Made by a program: the position numbers and the translations under genes. Shown piece after piece: positions 50,575-59,903 of a stretch of 64,000 nt of DNA. Location: positions 62,001 through 126,000 of the forward strand of contig JARYMB010000003.1 in the NCBI GenBank assembly GCA_029907345.1, in the 5' to 3' direction. Under the pieces are notes generated by a model. That model was given only the letters and a program-made list of their open reading frames with translations. It was not told where the DNA came from and ran no database searches. The DNA is from Methanolinea sp. (GTDB taxonomy: Archaea > Halobacteriota > Methanomicrobia > Methanomicrobiales > Methanospirillaceae). Every line of letters begins with the position of its first letter. Positions within the stretch are counted from its first letter, which is position 1.

Positions 50575-51801
50575 ATGGATTTTTCCGAAACGGCAGAAAG
50601 AATCTCCCAGAAAGTGACGTCCCACGGCCACGCCGTGGAAAAGACCGCGATAGAGACCAAGCTCCGGCGCCTCGTCGAGGAGTTCGGTGTCCCGCTCGCA
50701 GAGGCCGAGCGGACGGTCACCAACGAGATGGCACGCGAATTCTCGATTTCGGGGCTCCAGTCCGGGGGGCCGGGCGAGGCAAAGACTCTTGACGCCCTCG
50801 TCCCCGGTGAGTGGGTCACGGTGGAATGCAAGGTCGTCGCCCTGACGGCCCCACCCTCTCCCTCCATCTCGCAGACCGGGATAGCCGCGGACCAGACCGC
50901 GGCCGTGAGGTTCGTTGTCTGGTCACGGGCAAATGCACCCGCACTCAAAGAGGGGAACTGGTACCGGTTCGAGTCGGCAGTCGTGGACCAGTACAGGGGC
51001 TCGGTCAACCTCAAGGTCCATTCCGGGACGACAATTAAGGAAGTTCCCGGCAAAGGCACCATCAAGCCGGTTCTTTCCCCGATCGCGGCACTCCGCCCGG
51101 GTATCGCCTCGGTCCGGGGCAAGGTGGTCCAGGAATGGGAGGCCACGCACGACCGGATCCTCCAGTCCGGGCTCATCGCAGACGAAACGGGGTCCGTCCG
51201 CTTCGTCACGTGGAAGGAGGAGGGGCGGGAACGCCTCAACCCCGGCACCGTCTACACGGTCTTCTACGCAACGGTCGACGAGTTCAACGGCCGGCTCTCC
51301 CTTACCCTCAACACGGCAACGGTCGTCCCCGAAGAGGGTGATATCGAGGTCAGCCGCGGCGATGCATCCTTCGAGGGCGCATTCGTGCACCTCGCGCCCG
51401 GGTCGGGACTCATCAAGAGGTGCCCTGTCGAGGGGTGCAACCGCGTCCTCTCCCGCCAGAACTACTGTCCTGTCCACGAGATCCAGCCCAACTTCCAGTA
51501 CGACCTGCGGATCAAGGGGTGGCTGGACAACGGCGAAGAGACGCGGGAAGTCCTGATCCCGCGGGCCGGGACCGAGAGCCTCGTCGGCATGACGCTCGAG
51601 CAGGCACGGGAACTCGCCGAGAACACGCCGCTGGGGATGGACGAGGTCTTCCTCCGGTTCCGCGATGCCCTTCTCGGCCGCTACCTCTCGTGCAGCGGCC
51701 GCGAGATCGACGGCCGGCTCCTCGTTTCCGGGTGCACGCGGCTCCGTTTCCAGCCGGAACGGCTGGCTGACCTTCTCAACAGGGCGGGTGGGTCGGCATG
51801 A
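50575..51801 (+). CDS. rpa: Replication protein A, large OB-fold subunit
   Basis: A 408-residue single-stranded DNA-binding protein. An N-terminal helical region (IETKLRRLVEEFGVPLAEAE) precedes two OB folds (GEWVTVECKVVAL... and RPGIASVRGKVVQEWEAT with TGSVRFVTWKEE). A zinc motif CPVEGCNRVLSRQNYCPVH and a C-terminal domain follow. GGAGATG precedes ATG 50575. Translationally coupled to the partner gene. Confidence 0.9.
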   Translation: MDFSETAERISQKVTSHGHAVEKTAIETKLRRLVEEFGVPLAEAERTVTNEMAREFSISGLQSGGPGEAKTLDALVPGEWVTVECKVVALTAPPSPSISQTGIAADQTAAVRFVVWSRANAPALKEGNWYRFESAVVDQYRGSVNLKVHSGTTIKEVPGKGTIKPVLSPIAALRPGIASVRGKVVQEWEATHDRILQSGLIADETGSVRFVTWKEEGRERLNPGTVYTVFYATVDEFNGRLSLTLNTATVVPEEGDIEVSRGDASFEGAFVHLAPGSGLIKRCPVEGCNRVLSRQNYCPVHEIQPNFQYDLRIKGWLDNGEETREVLIPRAGTESLVGMTLEQARELAENTPLGMDEVFLRFRDALLGRYLSCSGREIDGRLLVSGCTRLRFQPERLADLLNRAGGSA

Positions 51802-52394
51802 CGAACGGGACGGAGACAACGCCGGCGCCGCGCAGGGAGGGGGGTTTCGAGAGGGAACCTGCCCGCCGGGTTTTCGCGGGTGAGTTGCGCGAGAGCAGGA
51901 TCCACTTCAAGGAGGGCCAGGACGAAAAAAGCCCAAGTTTCGTCCTACTCCCGACCGGTGCACGCTGCAACCGCGTCTTCTTCGTCGGTACCCTGACGGA
52001 GAAGAAGAAGCAGGGCGAGCAGAACCTGTTCTACCGGGCCCGGGTCGTGGATCCCACCGGCACGTTCTTCGTGATGGCCGGGAGTTACCAGCCCGATGCC
52101 ATGCAGCAGATCGCCCGGATCGAGCCGCCGTCGTTTGTTGCCGTCGTCGGGAAACCCAACGTGTACCAGACACCCGACGGGGCCGTCCTCATCTCGGTCA
52201 GGTGCGAGTCGATCACCCCCGTGGACAAGGAGACCCGCGACCAGTGGGTGCTCGACTGTGCAGCGGCAACGCTCGACCGGCTGGAGAAGGGGGCATCCAC
52301 GCCCGACGGGGAGAGGGCACGAAAGGAATACGGGATGGACCCTTCCATCTTCCGGAAGATGGCGTACGAGGCCCTGGCCCAGCTCCGCCTGTAA
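51798..52394 (+). CDS. RPA-associated protein (COG3390-like second subunit)
   Basis: A 198-residue OB-fold protein that commonly follows rpa in euryarchaea. REPARRVFAGELRES and VFFVGTLTEKKKQGEQNLFYRARVVDPTG form the OB core, and a helical C terminus (FRKMAYEALAQLRL) is present. ATGA overlap with rpa indicates a 1:1 complex. Confidence 0.88.
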   Translation: MTNGTETTPAPRREGGFEREPARRVFAGELRESRIHFKEGQDEKSPSFVLLPTGARCNRVFFVGTLTEKKKQGEQNLFYRARVVDPTGTFFVMAGSYQPDAMQQIARIEPPSFVAVVGKPNVYQTPDGAVLISVRCESITPVDKETRDQWVLDCAAATLDRLEKGASTPDGERARKEYGMDPSIFRKMAYEALAQLRL

Positions 52395-52466
52395 TACCCC
52401 ATCCCCCGGACCCCGCAATCTTTATTATGCCGGACCGGGGGATACGATCGTTTTGGTGATTCCGAC

Positions 52467-52628
52467 GTGAAGGACGAAGAGCTCCAGGAGCTGATCAGGA
52501 ACCTCGACCTCAAAACCCTCAGGGAAGCAGCCAAAAATGCGGGGATCAAGCCGGGCCGCTGCCCGACGAAGGCATCCATCGCCCGGATGCTCCCGGAAGA
52601 GACCCTGAAAAAACTTGCAGGGAAATAA
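52467..52628 (+). CDS. Small SAP-like helical protein
   Basis: A 53-residue frame starting GTG with GGTGAT 7 bases upstream, 72 bases after the RPA pair. The product has two predicted helices around [15 protein letters not shown] and [17 protein letters not shown], resembling a SAP/HeH DNA-binding fold. The strong ribosome binding site and codon use like its neighbours support a real gene. A role with RPA is inference from position only. Confidence 0.6.
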   Translation: MKDEELQELIRNLDLKTLREAAKNAGIKPGRCPTKASIARMLPEETLKKLAGK

Positions 52629-52867
52629 GCCCTGCGCCCCCCCTTTTTCCCGTTTTCCGAAAAAATCCCGCTTCGCCTTATTCCAGGAGATGAAACGCCG
52701 TTTCAGGTTTGCACCCCTCCGTCCCGGTTCGGGGAGGGCAGGGGTCCTTATCCGGAGGTCAGTTCGCGGGAAACCATCCGGCGGCCCGGTTCCCCGCCCC
52801 GGGCGCGGGGGAACGGGGGAGTTCCCGTTCAGGATCGCAATTGCTATCCGGGAGGCGGATGCGCTTT

Positions 52868-53554
52868 TCAGACCTTCCCGGTCTCCGTATACGTTTCCCA
52901 GGCCCCGAGGACCTCCTCGCCCTCCACGAAGACGAGGTCGTTTTTCCGGGCATAGGCGCGGGCCGATTCCTTGTCGAGCGCGTTCCCCGAGCGATCGTCA
53001 AGCATCTCGCAGATGGTGACCGCGGGGGGCACCCCTGCCATCACGGCGAGGGCGATCGAGAGCTCCGTCTGGCCCCGTCTCTGGGAGAGGAGGGTGTCTG
53101 CCGCCCGGAGGATGGCCACGTGGCCGGGTGACCGGAAGTCCGCGAAGAAATCCGCTCCCCCGCCGTTGAGCGATTTCCTGACGTGGGCTGCGATCGCGTT
53201 GATGGTGAGGGCCCGGTCCCTGTCGGTGACCCCCGTGTACGTGTCCCGGTGGTTGACCCAGAGCGAGAAGGAGGACCGGTTCTTCCGGTCGTACGGGACC
53301 TCGCCCCGGAGGCGCGAGAGGCAGGGGTCGCGGGAGAGGAGGTCGGTTGCAAACGGCAGCCCGAGCACCCGTGCCGCGACCGGGTGGATGGCCGTGCAGA
53401 TGAGCCCGCCGCCGTCCCGCCGCATCCTCGCGACGTGCGCCGGCATCACCGCGTCGGACCGGATCGCAAAGTCAGTCTCCCCTTCCCTCTCGTCGAAGTC
53501 GTAGAGCAGGATGAACTGCCCTTCCCTCAACGCCCTGATCGCGTCTGTTATCAC
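52868..53554 (-). CDS. ribB: 3,4-dihydroxy-2-butanone 4-phosphate synthase
   Basis: A 228-residue enzyme making the four-carbon precursor of riboflavin from ribulose-5-P. FILLYDFDEREGETDF, RDGGGLICTAIH, and GHVAILRAADTLLSQRRGQTELSIALA are family motifs. GTG 53554 is in a GTGA overlap with ribK. The ~240 bases on its 3' side hold no gene. Confidence 0.95.
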   Translation of the reverse strand: MITDAIRALREGQFILLYDFDEREGETDFAIRSDAVMPAHVARMRRDGGGLICTAIHPVAARVLGLPFATDLLSRDPCLSRLRGEVPYDRKNRSSFSLWVNHRDTYTGVTDRDRALTINAIAAHVRKSLNGGGADFFADFRSPGHVAILRAADTLLSQRRGQTELSIALAVMAGVPPAVTICEMLDDRSGNALDKESARAYARKNDLVFVEGEEVLGAWETYTETGKV

Positions 53555-54216
53555 TTCTCCACCTCCACTTCCAGTTCGTCGCCGTCCCCGATGCCCAGGG
53601 TCTCCCGCAGGCCCACGGGGGCCACGATCTCCACGATATCCTCGGGGTAGTGGGTCCTGCCCGGGACAACGATGCCGCACTTCGTCTCCCCCACCCGGCA
53701 GGGGAGGCAGCGCACGGACCCAAACGTCCTTTCGTCTGCCACGAACCCCTCGATGGTGATCCACTCGAGAGCCTCGAGCCTCTTCCTGACCGGGAGGCTG
53801 CGGGGGTCGAGCCGGATGTTGAGGGTGCCGGGGTAGGGGACGAACCCGAGGCGCCGCGAGAACTGGATCCTGTAAGGCTCAAGGCTCATGTAGTACCTCC
53901 CCTCGCCGAGGCCGGTGATCACCTGCCCCCGGAGCGTGTACCTGTGGTGGTCCTCCCCGAATATGCGGCAGTAGTCCTCGTACTCACGGCGGAGGACGTT
54001 TTCTCCCGCCGGCGTGACCATGACGTCCTGGCCCTCGGGTGTGAGGGCCCGTTCCACCATCTTCTGCCTCTCCAGCGACTGGAGCCGGCGCGAGGCTGTC
54101 TGGGGACTGATCCCGAGGAACGCTCCGAGGGACTGCGAGGAGACGCGGACCGGCCCCTGGCAGCCACCCATGCGCGCGATGGCCTTGAGGCACTGGAGGT
54201 CCCCGGGCATGATCAT
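53551..54216 (-). CDS. ribK: CTP-dependent riboflavin kinase with N-terminal HTH
   Basis: About 221 residues. N-terminal winged HTH (SSQSLGAFLGISPQTASRRLQSLE), then the archaeal RibK beta-barrel: GLGEGRYYMSLEPYRIQF, FVPYPGTLNIRLDP, VPGRTHYPEDIVEIVAP. Converts riboflavin to FMN with CTP. The HTH may let it control its own operon (inference). Start ATG 54216 is chosen from the TATA box 26 bases upstream; ATG 54237 is in frame but lies at the box. Confidence 0.92.
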   Translation of the reverse strand: MIMPGDLQCLKAIARMGGCQGPVRVSSQSLGAFLGISPQTASRRLQSLERQKMVERALTPEGQDVMVTPAGENVLRREYEDYCRIFGEDHHRYTLRGQVITGLGEGRYYMSLEPYRIQFSRRLGFVPYPGTLNIRLDPRSLPVRKRLEALEWITIEGFVADERTFGSVRCLPCRVGETKCGIVVPGRTHYPEDIVEIVAPVGLRETLGIGDGDELEVEVEK

Positions 54217-54239
54217 GATATCAGAATTGAGATGCATAC

Positions 54240-54249
54240 TATTTATGGC
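54240..54249 (-). promoter_or_regulatory. TATA box for ribK-ribB
   Basis: Minus strand CCATAAATAG, ~26-28 bases ahead of ATG 54216; leaderless start predicted. Confidence 0.55.
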
Positions 54250-54305
54250 TATCCCGGGGAGCGGGGCCCGGGGATTTTTTCGTGAAATGTCGAATTCCCA
54301 TTCGT

Positions 54306-54317
54306 TAATTATAATAC
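54306..54317 (+). promoter_or_regulatory. TATA box for the mevalonate operon
   Basis: TAATTATAATAC centred ~28 bases before ATG 54340; leaderless start of the regulator gene predicted. Confidence 0.55.
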
Positions 54318-54339
54318 CCCCGGGCCCGCATAATGAGCC

Positions 54340-55050
54340 ATGAAATCTGATTTGCGGAACCGCCTGGCCGAGAAGATGGCCGGCGAGATCACGCTTTCAG
54401 ACTCGCCCGGAAAGGCACTGAAGAAGTGGAGGATGAGCTTCAACATCCCCCAGGCGGTCCTTTCCGAGCACCTCGACGTCTCCCCTTCCGTGATTTCCGA
54501 CTACGAGAGCGGAAGGCGAAAGAGCCCCGGAACGGCCGTCGTGGGCAAGATCGTGGACACGATCCTCTCCATCGACGAGGCAAGCGGCGGGAAGTACATC
54601 AAGAAGTTCGGCAAGATCCTCTATTCTGACGTTGACGACGATGTCATCTACGACATCCACGACTACCCGTCGCCTGTTCCCCTGACGCGGTTCGCGGAGC
54701 TGATCGCCTGCCAGCCGGTGTGCGGGTCGCTTTCCCAGGCAATCTACGGGTACACCGTGATAAACAGCCTCAACGCGATCACCCAGCTCTCCTCGAACGA
54801 GTTCAACCGGATCTACGGCTGGAGCACGGAACGTGCCCTGATATTCACAGACGTGACGTCCGGCAAGTCGCCGATGGTCGCGATCCGGGTCACGCCGTTC
54901 AAGCCCCGGGCCGTCGTCCTCCAGGGGATCGAGCCGGCCCTCGTCCACCCGCTCGTTCCGAAGATGGCGGAGAAGGACAGGATCACGGTGCTCTGCACCG
55001 GGATGGACGTCGAGCAGATCGTGCATGTACTGAGGGAGGAACAATGGTAG
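54340..55050 (+). CDS. XRE-type HTH regulator linked to HMG-CoA synthase
   Basis: A 236-residue protein. The HTH is [27 protein letters not shown] (about 36-62). The C-terminal ~150 residues hold [39 protein letters not shown] and [13 protein letters not shown], perhaps a ligand-binding domain. It overlaps the HMG-CoA synthase gene by 7 bases, an arrangement conserved in methanogens, so it probably controls isoprenoid synthesis in response to a pathway signal (inference). Confidence 0.88.
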   Translation: MKSDLRNRLAEKMAGEITLSDSPGKALKKWRMSFNIPQAVLSEHLDVSPSVISDYESGRRKSPGTAVVGKIVDTILSIDEASGGKYIKKFGKILYSDVDDDVIYDIHDYPSPVPLTRFAELIACQPVCGSLSQAIYGYTVINSLNAITQLSSNEFNRIYGWSTERALIFTDVTSGKSPMVAIRVTPFKPRAVVLQGIEPALVHPLVPKMAEKDRITVLCTGMDVEQIVHVLREEQW

Positions 55051-56096
55051 GAATCATCACGTATGGCGTGTACATCCCCCGGTTCCGGATCAGGGTCGAG
55101 GAGATCGCCCGGGTCTGGGGTGCAAACGCCGATGACATCCGGGGAGGGCTCGGGGTCCACTCGAAGTCCGTCCCCGACCTCGACGAGGACACGGCCACGA
55201 TCGCGGTCGAGGCGGCGCGAAACGCCCTCCGGCGGAGGGAGATCGACCCGCGCGAGATCGGCGCCGTGTACGTCGGGAGCGAGTCGCACCCCTATGCCGT
55301 CAAGCCCACGGCCTGCACGGTCGGGGAGGCGATCGGGGCGACGCCCGTCATGACGGCTGCCGACTACGAGTTCGCCTGCAAGGCAGGGACTGCTGCCATC
55401 CAGACGTGCATGGGCCTTGTCGCGAGCGGCATGGTGCCGTACGGGCTTGCGATCGGGGCCGATGTCGCCCAGGGCGCCCCTTCCGACGCGCTGGAGTACA
55501 CGGCTGCCGCCGGGGGTGCGGCGTTCCTCATCGGGAACCGTGACCCGATCGCCGTCATCCACCGGACGTGCTCGTTTACGACCGACACGCCGGACTTCTG
55601 GCGGAGGGAGGGGCAGGACTACCCCCGCCACGGCGGGCGGTTCACGGGCGAGCCCGGCTACTTCCGCCACATCGAGGGTGCAAGCCGCCTCCTGATGGAG
55701 CAGACGGGAAAGGGCCCGGAAGACTACACCTACGCGGTCTTCCACCAGCCGAACGCGAAGTTTCCGCAGCGGGTCGCAAAGACGCTCGGGTTTTCGCCCG
55801 ACCAGATCCGGCCGGGCCTCGTCGTGCCCTCCCTCGGCAACACCTACAGCGGCTCCTCGATGATCGGGCTTGCCGCAACGCTCGACCAGGCAAAGCCGGG
55901 AGACACCATCTTCATGGCATCGTTCGGATCCGGGGCAGGGAGCGATGCGTTCGACATCGAGGTGACCGATACCATCGCGTCAGGGGAGTTCTGCCGCGGG
56001 GCTGCCCCCCCGGTTGCAACACTCCTGGCAGACCCCGTCTATGTCGATTACGCGCAGTATGCGCGGCACAAGGGAAAGATCGTGATGCAGAAATGA
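55044..56096 (+). CDS. Hydroxymethylglutaryl-CoA synthase
   Basis: A 350-residue archaeal enzyme condensing acetyl-CoA and acetoacetyl-CoA. [28 protein letters not shown], catalytic Cys in [11 protein letters not shown], and the His of [10 protein letters not shown] are seen. ATGA overlap with the thiolase. First committed step to archaeal lipids. Confidence 0.96.
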   Translation: MVGIITYGVYIPRFRIRVEEIARVWGANADDIRGGLGVHSKSVPDLDEDTATIAVEAARNALRRREIDPREIGAVYVGSESHPYAVKPTACTVGEAIGATPVMTAADYEFACKAGTAAIQTCMGLVASGMVPYGLAIGADVAQGAPSDALEYTAAAGGAAFLIGNRDPIAVIHRTCSFTTDTPDFWRREGQDYPRHGGRFTGEPGYFRHIEGASRLLMEQTGKGPEDYTYAVFHQPNAKFPQRVAKTLGFSPDQIRPGLVVPSLGNTYSGSSMIGLAATLDQAKPGDTIFMASFGSGAGSDAFDIEVTDTIASGEFCRGAAPPVATLLADPVYVDYAQYARHKGKIVMQK

Positions 56097-57256
56097 GGGA
56101 CGTTGCAGTTATCGGGATCGGGTGTACACCGTTCGGCGAGAAGTGGGGCTCTTCGTTCCGCGACCTCTTCGTCCAGGCAGGGACGATGGCTTTAGAGGAC
56201 GCCGGTGTCGCCGGCGAGGAGATCGGGGCCATGTACGTCGGGAACATGAGTGCCGGCAGGTTCATCGAGCAGGAGCACGTCGGGGCACTGATTGCAGATT
56301 ATGCGGGGCTTGCCTCGGACCACATCGCCTCGACGCGGGTCGAGGCCGCGTGTGCCTCGGGCGGTCTCTCCTTCCGCCAGGCCTTCATCGCCGTCGCCTC
56401 GGGCATCGAGGACATCGTTGTCGCGGCCGGGGTCGAGAAGATGACGGATGTCGGGACAGGTGCGAGCGTGGACGCCCTCGCCGGCGCTGCCGACCGGGAA
56501 TGGGAGGGGTTCGTCGGGGCCACCTTCCCCGGCCTCTACGCGATGATCGCAACCGACTACATGAACCGGTACCCCTTAACGAGGGAGCAGCTCGCGGAGG
56601 TCGCCGTGAAGAACCACTACAACGGTGCGAGGAACCCGATCGCCCAGTTCTCCCAGGAGATCACGATCGAGACGGTGCTCTCCTCCTCGCTCGTTGCCGA
56701 CCCGCTCCGCCTCTTCGACTGCTCGCCCATCACCGACGGGGCAGCGGCCGTCGTGCTCGCCCCGCTCGAACGGGCGAGGGAGTACACGGACACGCCCGTC
56801 CGCGTCCTTGCGAGTGCCCAGGCGAGCGATACCATCGCGCTCCATGACCGCAGGGACATCAGCACGCTCGATGCCACGGTCGCTGCCGGGAAGAGAGCAT
56901 TTGCGATGGCAGGGCTCTCGCCCGGGGACATCGACCTCGTCGAGGTGCACGACTGCTTCACCATCGCCGAGATCTGCGCCATCGAGGACCTCGGGTTCTG
57001 CAGGAAGGGCGAGGCGGGCAGGCTGACCGCGGAGGGTGTGACGGCCCTTGGCGGAGACCTGCCGGTGAACACGTCCGGCGGGCTCAAGGCGTGCGGCCAC
57101 CCCGTGGGTGCGACCGGGATCAAGCAGGTGTGCGAGGTCGTGCAGCAGCTGCGGGGCGAGGCGGGCAGGCGCCAGGTGGACGGGGCCCGCATCGGGATGA
57201 CCCACAACGTCGGCGGGACGGGGGCCACGGTCGCCGTCCACATCCTGGGGGTGTGA
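56093..57256 (+). CDS. Acetyl-CoA C-acetyltransferase (archaeal thiolase)
   Basis: A 387-residue thiolase. Nucleophilic Cys in [23 protein letters not shown], and C-terminal [14 protein letters not shown]. Supplies acetoacetyl-CoA to HMG-CoA synthase. In a studied methanogen the thiolase, HMG-CoA synthase and a DUF35 protein form one channelling complex, and the gene order here matches. Confidence 0.95.
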   Translation: MRDVAVIGIGCTPFGEKWGSSFRDLFVQAGTMALEDAGVAGEEIGAMYVGNMSAGRFIEQEHVGALIADYAGLASDHIASTRVEAACASGGLSFRQAFIAVASGIEDIVVAAGVEKMTDVGTGASVDALAGAADREWEGFVGATFPGLYAMIATDYMNRYPLTREQLAEVAVKNHYNGARNPIAQFSQEITIETVLSSSLVADPLRLFDCSPITDGAAAVVLAPLERAREYTDTPVRVLASAQASDTIALHDRRDISTLDATVAAGKRAFAMAGLSPGDIDLVEVHDCFTIAEICAIEDLGFCRKGEAGRLTAEGVTALGGDLPVNTSGGLKACGHPVGATGIKQVCEVVQQLRGEAGRRQVDGARIGMTHNVGGTGATVAVHILGV

Positions 57257-57259
57257 GGC

Positions 57260-57655
57260 ATGTCTGTTGCACGATTCTGGCGGAAGATCCCCCAGCGCTA
57301 TAACCTCACAGGGACGCGGTGCGCCACGTGCGGGCGGTACTTCTTCCCGCCCCGGTACCTCTGCCCCGACTGCCGCCGGGCAGGAAAGATTGGAGAGCAC
57401 AGGTTCTCCGGAATGGGAAAAGTCGTGACCTACACGGTCATCCGGACGGCGAGCGAGCAGTTCGAGCAGATGACTCCCTACGTGCTCGCCATCGTGGAGC
57501 TCGACGAGGGTCCCCGCCTGACGGCCCAGCTCGTCTGCAGCCCGGACGAGGTTCGGATCGGGATGCGGGTCCGGCCGGTATTCCGCCGGATCTCTGCCGA
57601 CGGGGAGTCCGGCGTCATCCACTACGGGACGAAGTTTGCGCCCGAAAACCCCTGA
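57260..57655 (+). CDS. DUF35 OB-fold/zinc-ribbon scaffold of the thiolase-HMGCS complex
   Basis: A 131-residue protein with an N-terminal zinc ribbon (CATCGRYFFPPRYLCPDCRR) and an OB fold (GKVVTYTVIRTASEQF). It bridges thiolase and HMG-CoA synthase. It starts 3 bases after the thiolase stop. Confidence 0.93.
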   Translation: MSVARFWRKIPQRYNLTGTRCATCGRYFFPPRYLCPDCRRAGKIGEHRFSGMGKVVTYTVIRTASEQFEQMTPYVLAIVELDEGPRLTAQLVCSPDEVRIGMRVRPVFRRISADGESGVIHYGTKFAPENP

Positions 57656-57680
57656 CGGCGCAGGCTCTCTCCCGGTGAAG

Positions 57681-57707
57681 GGGGGGTTATCCCCCTGCTT
57701 TTTTTTT
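57681..57707 (+). terminator. Hairpin and T-tract ending the mevalonate operon
   Basis: GGGGG (57682-57686), TTAT loop, CCCCC (57691-57695), then TGC and nine T (57699-57707). A textbook stem plus T-run, 26 bases after the DUF35 stop. Confidence 0.75.
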
Positions 57708-57865
57708 GGGTCCGGACCGTTTCGTCCCCCAGAAGAGTGTGTCCTTTCCCGTGGACCGGGGCTATTGGGGACTCCGGCGGTGCATTCGGCCCGGGGGACG
57801 CTCATGAATTGTCCCCATCGCGATACCCTGCCCGGCTTTCCACGCAATCCTTTTCCAGCTATTGT

Positions 57866-57877
57866 AAGTATATACAA
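57866..57877 (+). promoter_or_regulatory. TATA box of the RHH-PIN pair
   Basis: AAGTATATACAA centred 26 bases before ATG 57897; leaderless start predicted, which excludes ATG 57882 and earlier in-frame starts. Confidence 0.6.
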
Positions 57878-57896
57878 TTGCATGACATCAAAGAGC

Positions 57897-58196
57897 ATGC
57901 TCATCCAGGTACGCATACCGCTCCGCCTGGTCCGACAGCTCGATCGCATGACGCAGGAGGGACTCTATACGAGCAGGAGCGAGGCCATTCTTGACTCGGT
58001 CAGGAGGCTCGTGCTTGGGTACGAGAGGGCTGACCGGTTCCGGCTTGCCCTCATCCGGAGCTTTTCCCGAAAGCCGGGTACCAAATCCGTGGAAAAACTT
58101 TCGGAAGACCTGGATCCGGGCGAGGTCGCTGCCGCAATCCGGAAGGCGTACCCGGGAAAAACGATCGACATGATCATCGAAGAGGCGAGGAGATGA
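57897..58196 (+). CDS. Ribbon-helix-helix antitoxin-like protein
   Basis: A 99-residue protein. The N-terminal strand and helices LIQVRIPLRLVRQLDRM and SRSEAILDSVRRLVLG fit a CopG/VapB-type RHH dimer. The C-terminal half (LSEDLDPGEVAAAIRKAYPGKTIDMIIEEARR) would bind the toxin. It overlaps the PIN frame by 4 bases (ATGA). Confidence 0.82.
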   Translation: MLIQVRIPLRLVRQLDRMTQEGLYTSRSEAILDSVRRLVLGYERADRFRLALIRSFSRKPGTKSVEKLSEDLDPGEVAAAIRKAYPGKTIDMIIEEARR

Positions 58197-58641
58197 TCGT
58201 CCTCGACACCGACGTTCCCGCCATCTTCCACTTCTTCGTTACCGATCCCCGGTACCCGCCCCCGCCTCCTTCATGGAGGCAACCCGGGCAAAAGATCGGG
58301 GGACGACACTTTACAACCTCCTTGAGCTCTCCGGGATCCTGTGCTCTGCAGGGAAAGCAGGAACAGCAAGGAAACTCGTGGAGACCTATGCAGCGGCCTC
58401 GGATATGACCATCCTCTATCCTACCCTTCCGACCCTCTCCGCAGAACTCTTTTTTGCCGATTACACTGCGGAACTCATGGATGTCATGGAGAGGGGTCTG
58501 CGGTATGGAGATGCCAAGATCCTCTGGGTTGCGGAATCAAACGACGCGTCTCTTCTCGTAACCTGGAATACCCGGCACTACCAGGATAAAACGTCTCTTC
58601 CCGTCATGATACCCGCGGAATGCCTTGAAAAAAACCTGTGA
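58193..58641 (+). pseudogene. PIN-domain toxin-like gene with a frameshift
   Basis: The first frame encodes MIVLDTDVPAIFHFFVTDPRY, the first acidic motif of a PIN domain. It then passes into a C5 run (58259-58263) and continues with meaningless sequence. A second frame from ~58264 encodes SFMEATRAKDRGTTLYNLLEL through ADYTAELMDVMERGLRYGDAKILWVAE and VTWNTRHY, the rest of the domain. One extra C, or loss of two, restores a ~148-residue protein. Either a real inactivating mutation, phase variation, or a sequence error in the homopolymer. Confidence 0.8.
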
Positions 58642-58933
58642 TTTTTCCCGGAACGCGCCAGCATTCGGACGAAGAGACCTCTGTGATATATCCCGTACCA
58701 GGCGGTTCACACCAGGAATGAATGCGTGGTCGATCCAGGAGGCGGCGGGGCCATCCTCACGCGGGTGCCCGGAGGCGGGACAGGTCCCCGTCCCTCTCAC
58801 TCCGGCTGCCCGCATGGCGAAGAACTGAAAGAAAGGATTCCCGTCGGGGCACCCTTTCCCCCTTCCGTTGTCCTGTGACCCGGTAAATACGAGACCCGGG
58901 AACCGGTGCGGGTTTTTTCACCCCCTGAGAGAT
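58642..58933. other. Non-coding stretch after the PIN gene
   Basis: About 290 bases with no convincing gene, RNA or repeat on either strand; short frames here lack family features and ribosome binding sites. Confidence 0.4.
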
Positions 58934-58968
58934 CCACCCCCGGAATGTACGGGGTGGCATTTTTTATC
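58934..58968 (+). promoter_or_regulatory. Hairpin and TATA box before the TPR protein gene
   Basis: CCACCCC (58934-58940) pairs with GGGGTGG (58951-58957), followed by ATTTTTTATCC (58959-58969). The T-run could end transcription from upstream, while the same AT stretch, 26 bases before ATG 58989, fits a TATA box. Confidence 0.5.
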
Positions 58969-58988
58969 CTCCCCTTCCATACTCCCTT

Positions 58989-59828
58989 ATGCACCGGTTG
59001 TCCCCCTGCCTTGCGGTTGTATCCCTTGCCCTTCTCTTTCTTTTGGGCATTGTCGTGACAGCCGATGACTGTATGAGCTGCGGTCTCCCGGACTTCTACG
59101 ATCCCTTCACCCCCGACACGGGCCCTGCGACAGGTCCGTCTGGCGGCGGGGGTTCGCCGGGCGGAAACACCGGGCCTTCTTCCGGCGGAGGTTCATCGGA
59201 TGGTCCCTCCGCAGGATCCGGTTCGGGCGGCACGAGCTCCGGCGGGTCCGGGAGCCAGGCCTCCGGGTCGTCGGGGGCATCTGCAGAGGCTTTCCTCCTG
59301 GAGGCCCGGTCCCTCTTCCAGAAGGGCATGTACAACGAGTCCCTTGCAGCCTACAACCGGACGGTCGCAGCCGACCCTGCATCCTTCGCGGCCTGGATGG
59401 GAAAGGGGAGCGCCGAGACCGCCCTCGGCATGTTCGAAAGCGCCCTCTCTTCGCTTGACCGGGCTGCAAAGATCAAGCCGGGTGACCCTGACCCGTGGGT
59501 GAGCCGCGGCGAAGTCCTGCTTGCGGCCGGAGACCCTGCGGCTGCAGCTGCCGCATTCGACCGGGCGCTCGTCATCCACCCCGGTCTTGCCTCTGCACTG
59601 GACGGAAAGGCACGGGCGCAAAACCTGGAACAGCTCCTTTCCTCCCCCGTCCCCGAAGAGACCCCTGCACCGGGAAAGACCCCTGCTGGGCAGCCCGGGA
59701 CCCCCGTTCCCGGTAACGCGACGCCCGCAGGCACCGGTGAGCAGGCCCAGAAGAGCCCGCTCGCACCCGTCTCCCTTGCCCTTGCCTTCCTCGTTCCCGC
59801 CGTTCTCGCCTCCCGGCGGCGGGGCTGA
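58989..59828 (+). CDS. Secreted TPR protein with Gly/Ser linker and C-terminal membrane anchor
   Basis: A 279-residue surface protein. Signal peptide (LAVVSLALLFLLGIVVTA), a CMSC pair, then a ~65-residue Gly/Ser/Pro linker. Three TPR units follow (EARSLFQKGMYNESLAAYNRTV; GKGSAETALGMFESALSSL; SRGEVLLAAGDPAAAAAAF). A Pro/Thr/Ala stalk precedes KSPLAPVSLALAFLVPAVLASRRRG, a hydrophobic segment with basic end like archaeal sorting/anchor tails. Probably a cell-surface protein and possible AglB substrate (NES and NRT sequons are present). Confidence 0.82.
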   Translation: MHRLSPCLAVVSLALLFLLGIVVTADDCMSCGLPDFYDPFTPDTGPATGPSGGGGSPGGNTGPSSGGGSSDGPSAGSGSGGTSSGGSGSQASGSSGASAEAFLLEARSLFQKGMYNESLAAYNRTVAADPASFAAWMGKGSAETALGMFESALSSLDRAAKIKPGDPDPWVSRGEVLLAAGDPAAAAAAFDRALVIHPGLASALDGKARAQNLEQLLSSPVPEETPAPGKTPAGQPGTPVPGNATPAGTGEQAQKSPLAPVSLALAFLVPAVLASRRRG

Positions 59829-59831
59829 GAA

Positions 59832-59856
59832 TTTTTTTTCTCCGGATTTTTTTTTT
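59832..59856 (+). terminator. T-tracts after the TPR gene
   Basis: Eight T (59832-59839) and ten T (59847-59856) within 30 bases of the stop; strong archaeal-type terminator. Confidence 0.65.
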
Positions 59857-59903
59857 CGCGGGCCGTGTGCGTTGCGTATATTCCCTTTGTCGTCATCGCG
59901 GGA

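Noticed and set aside
58625-58828. 67-codon frame after the PIN gene
   Set aside because: No ribosome binding site, no promoter at suitable distance, no protein-like pattern.
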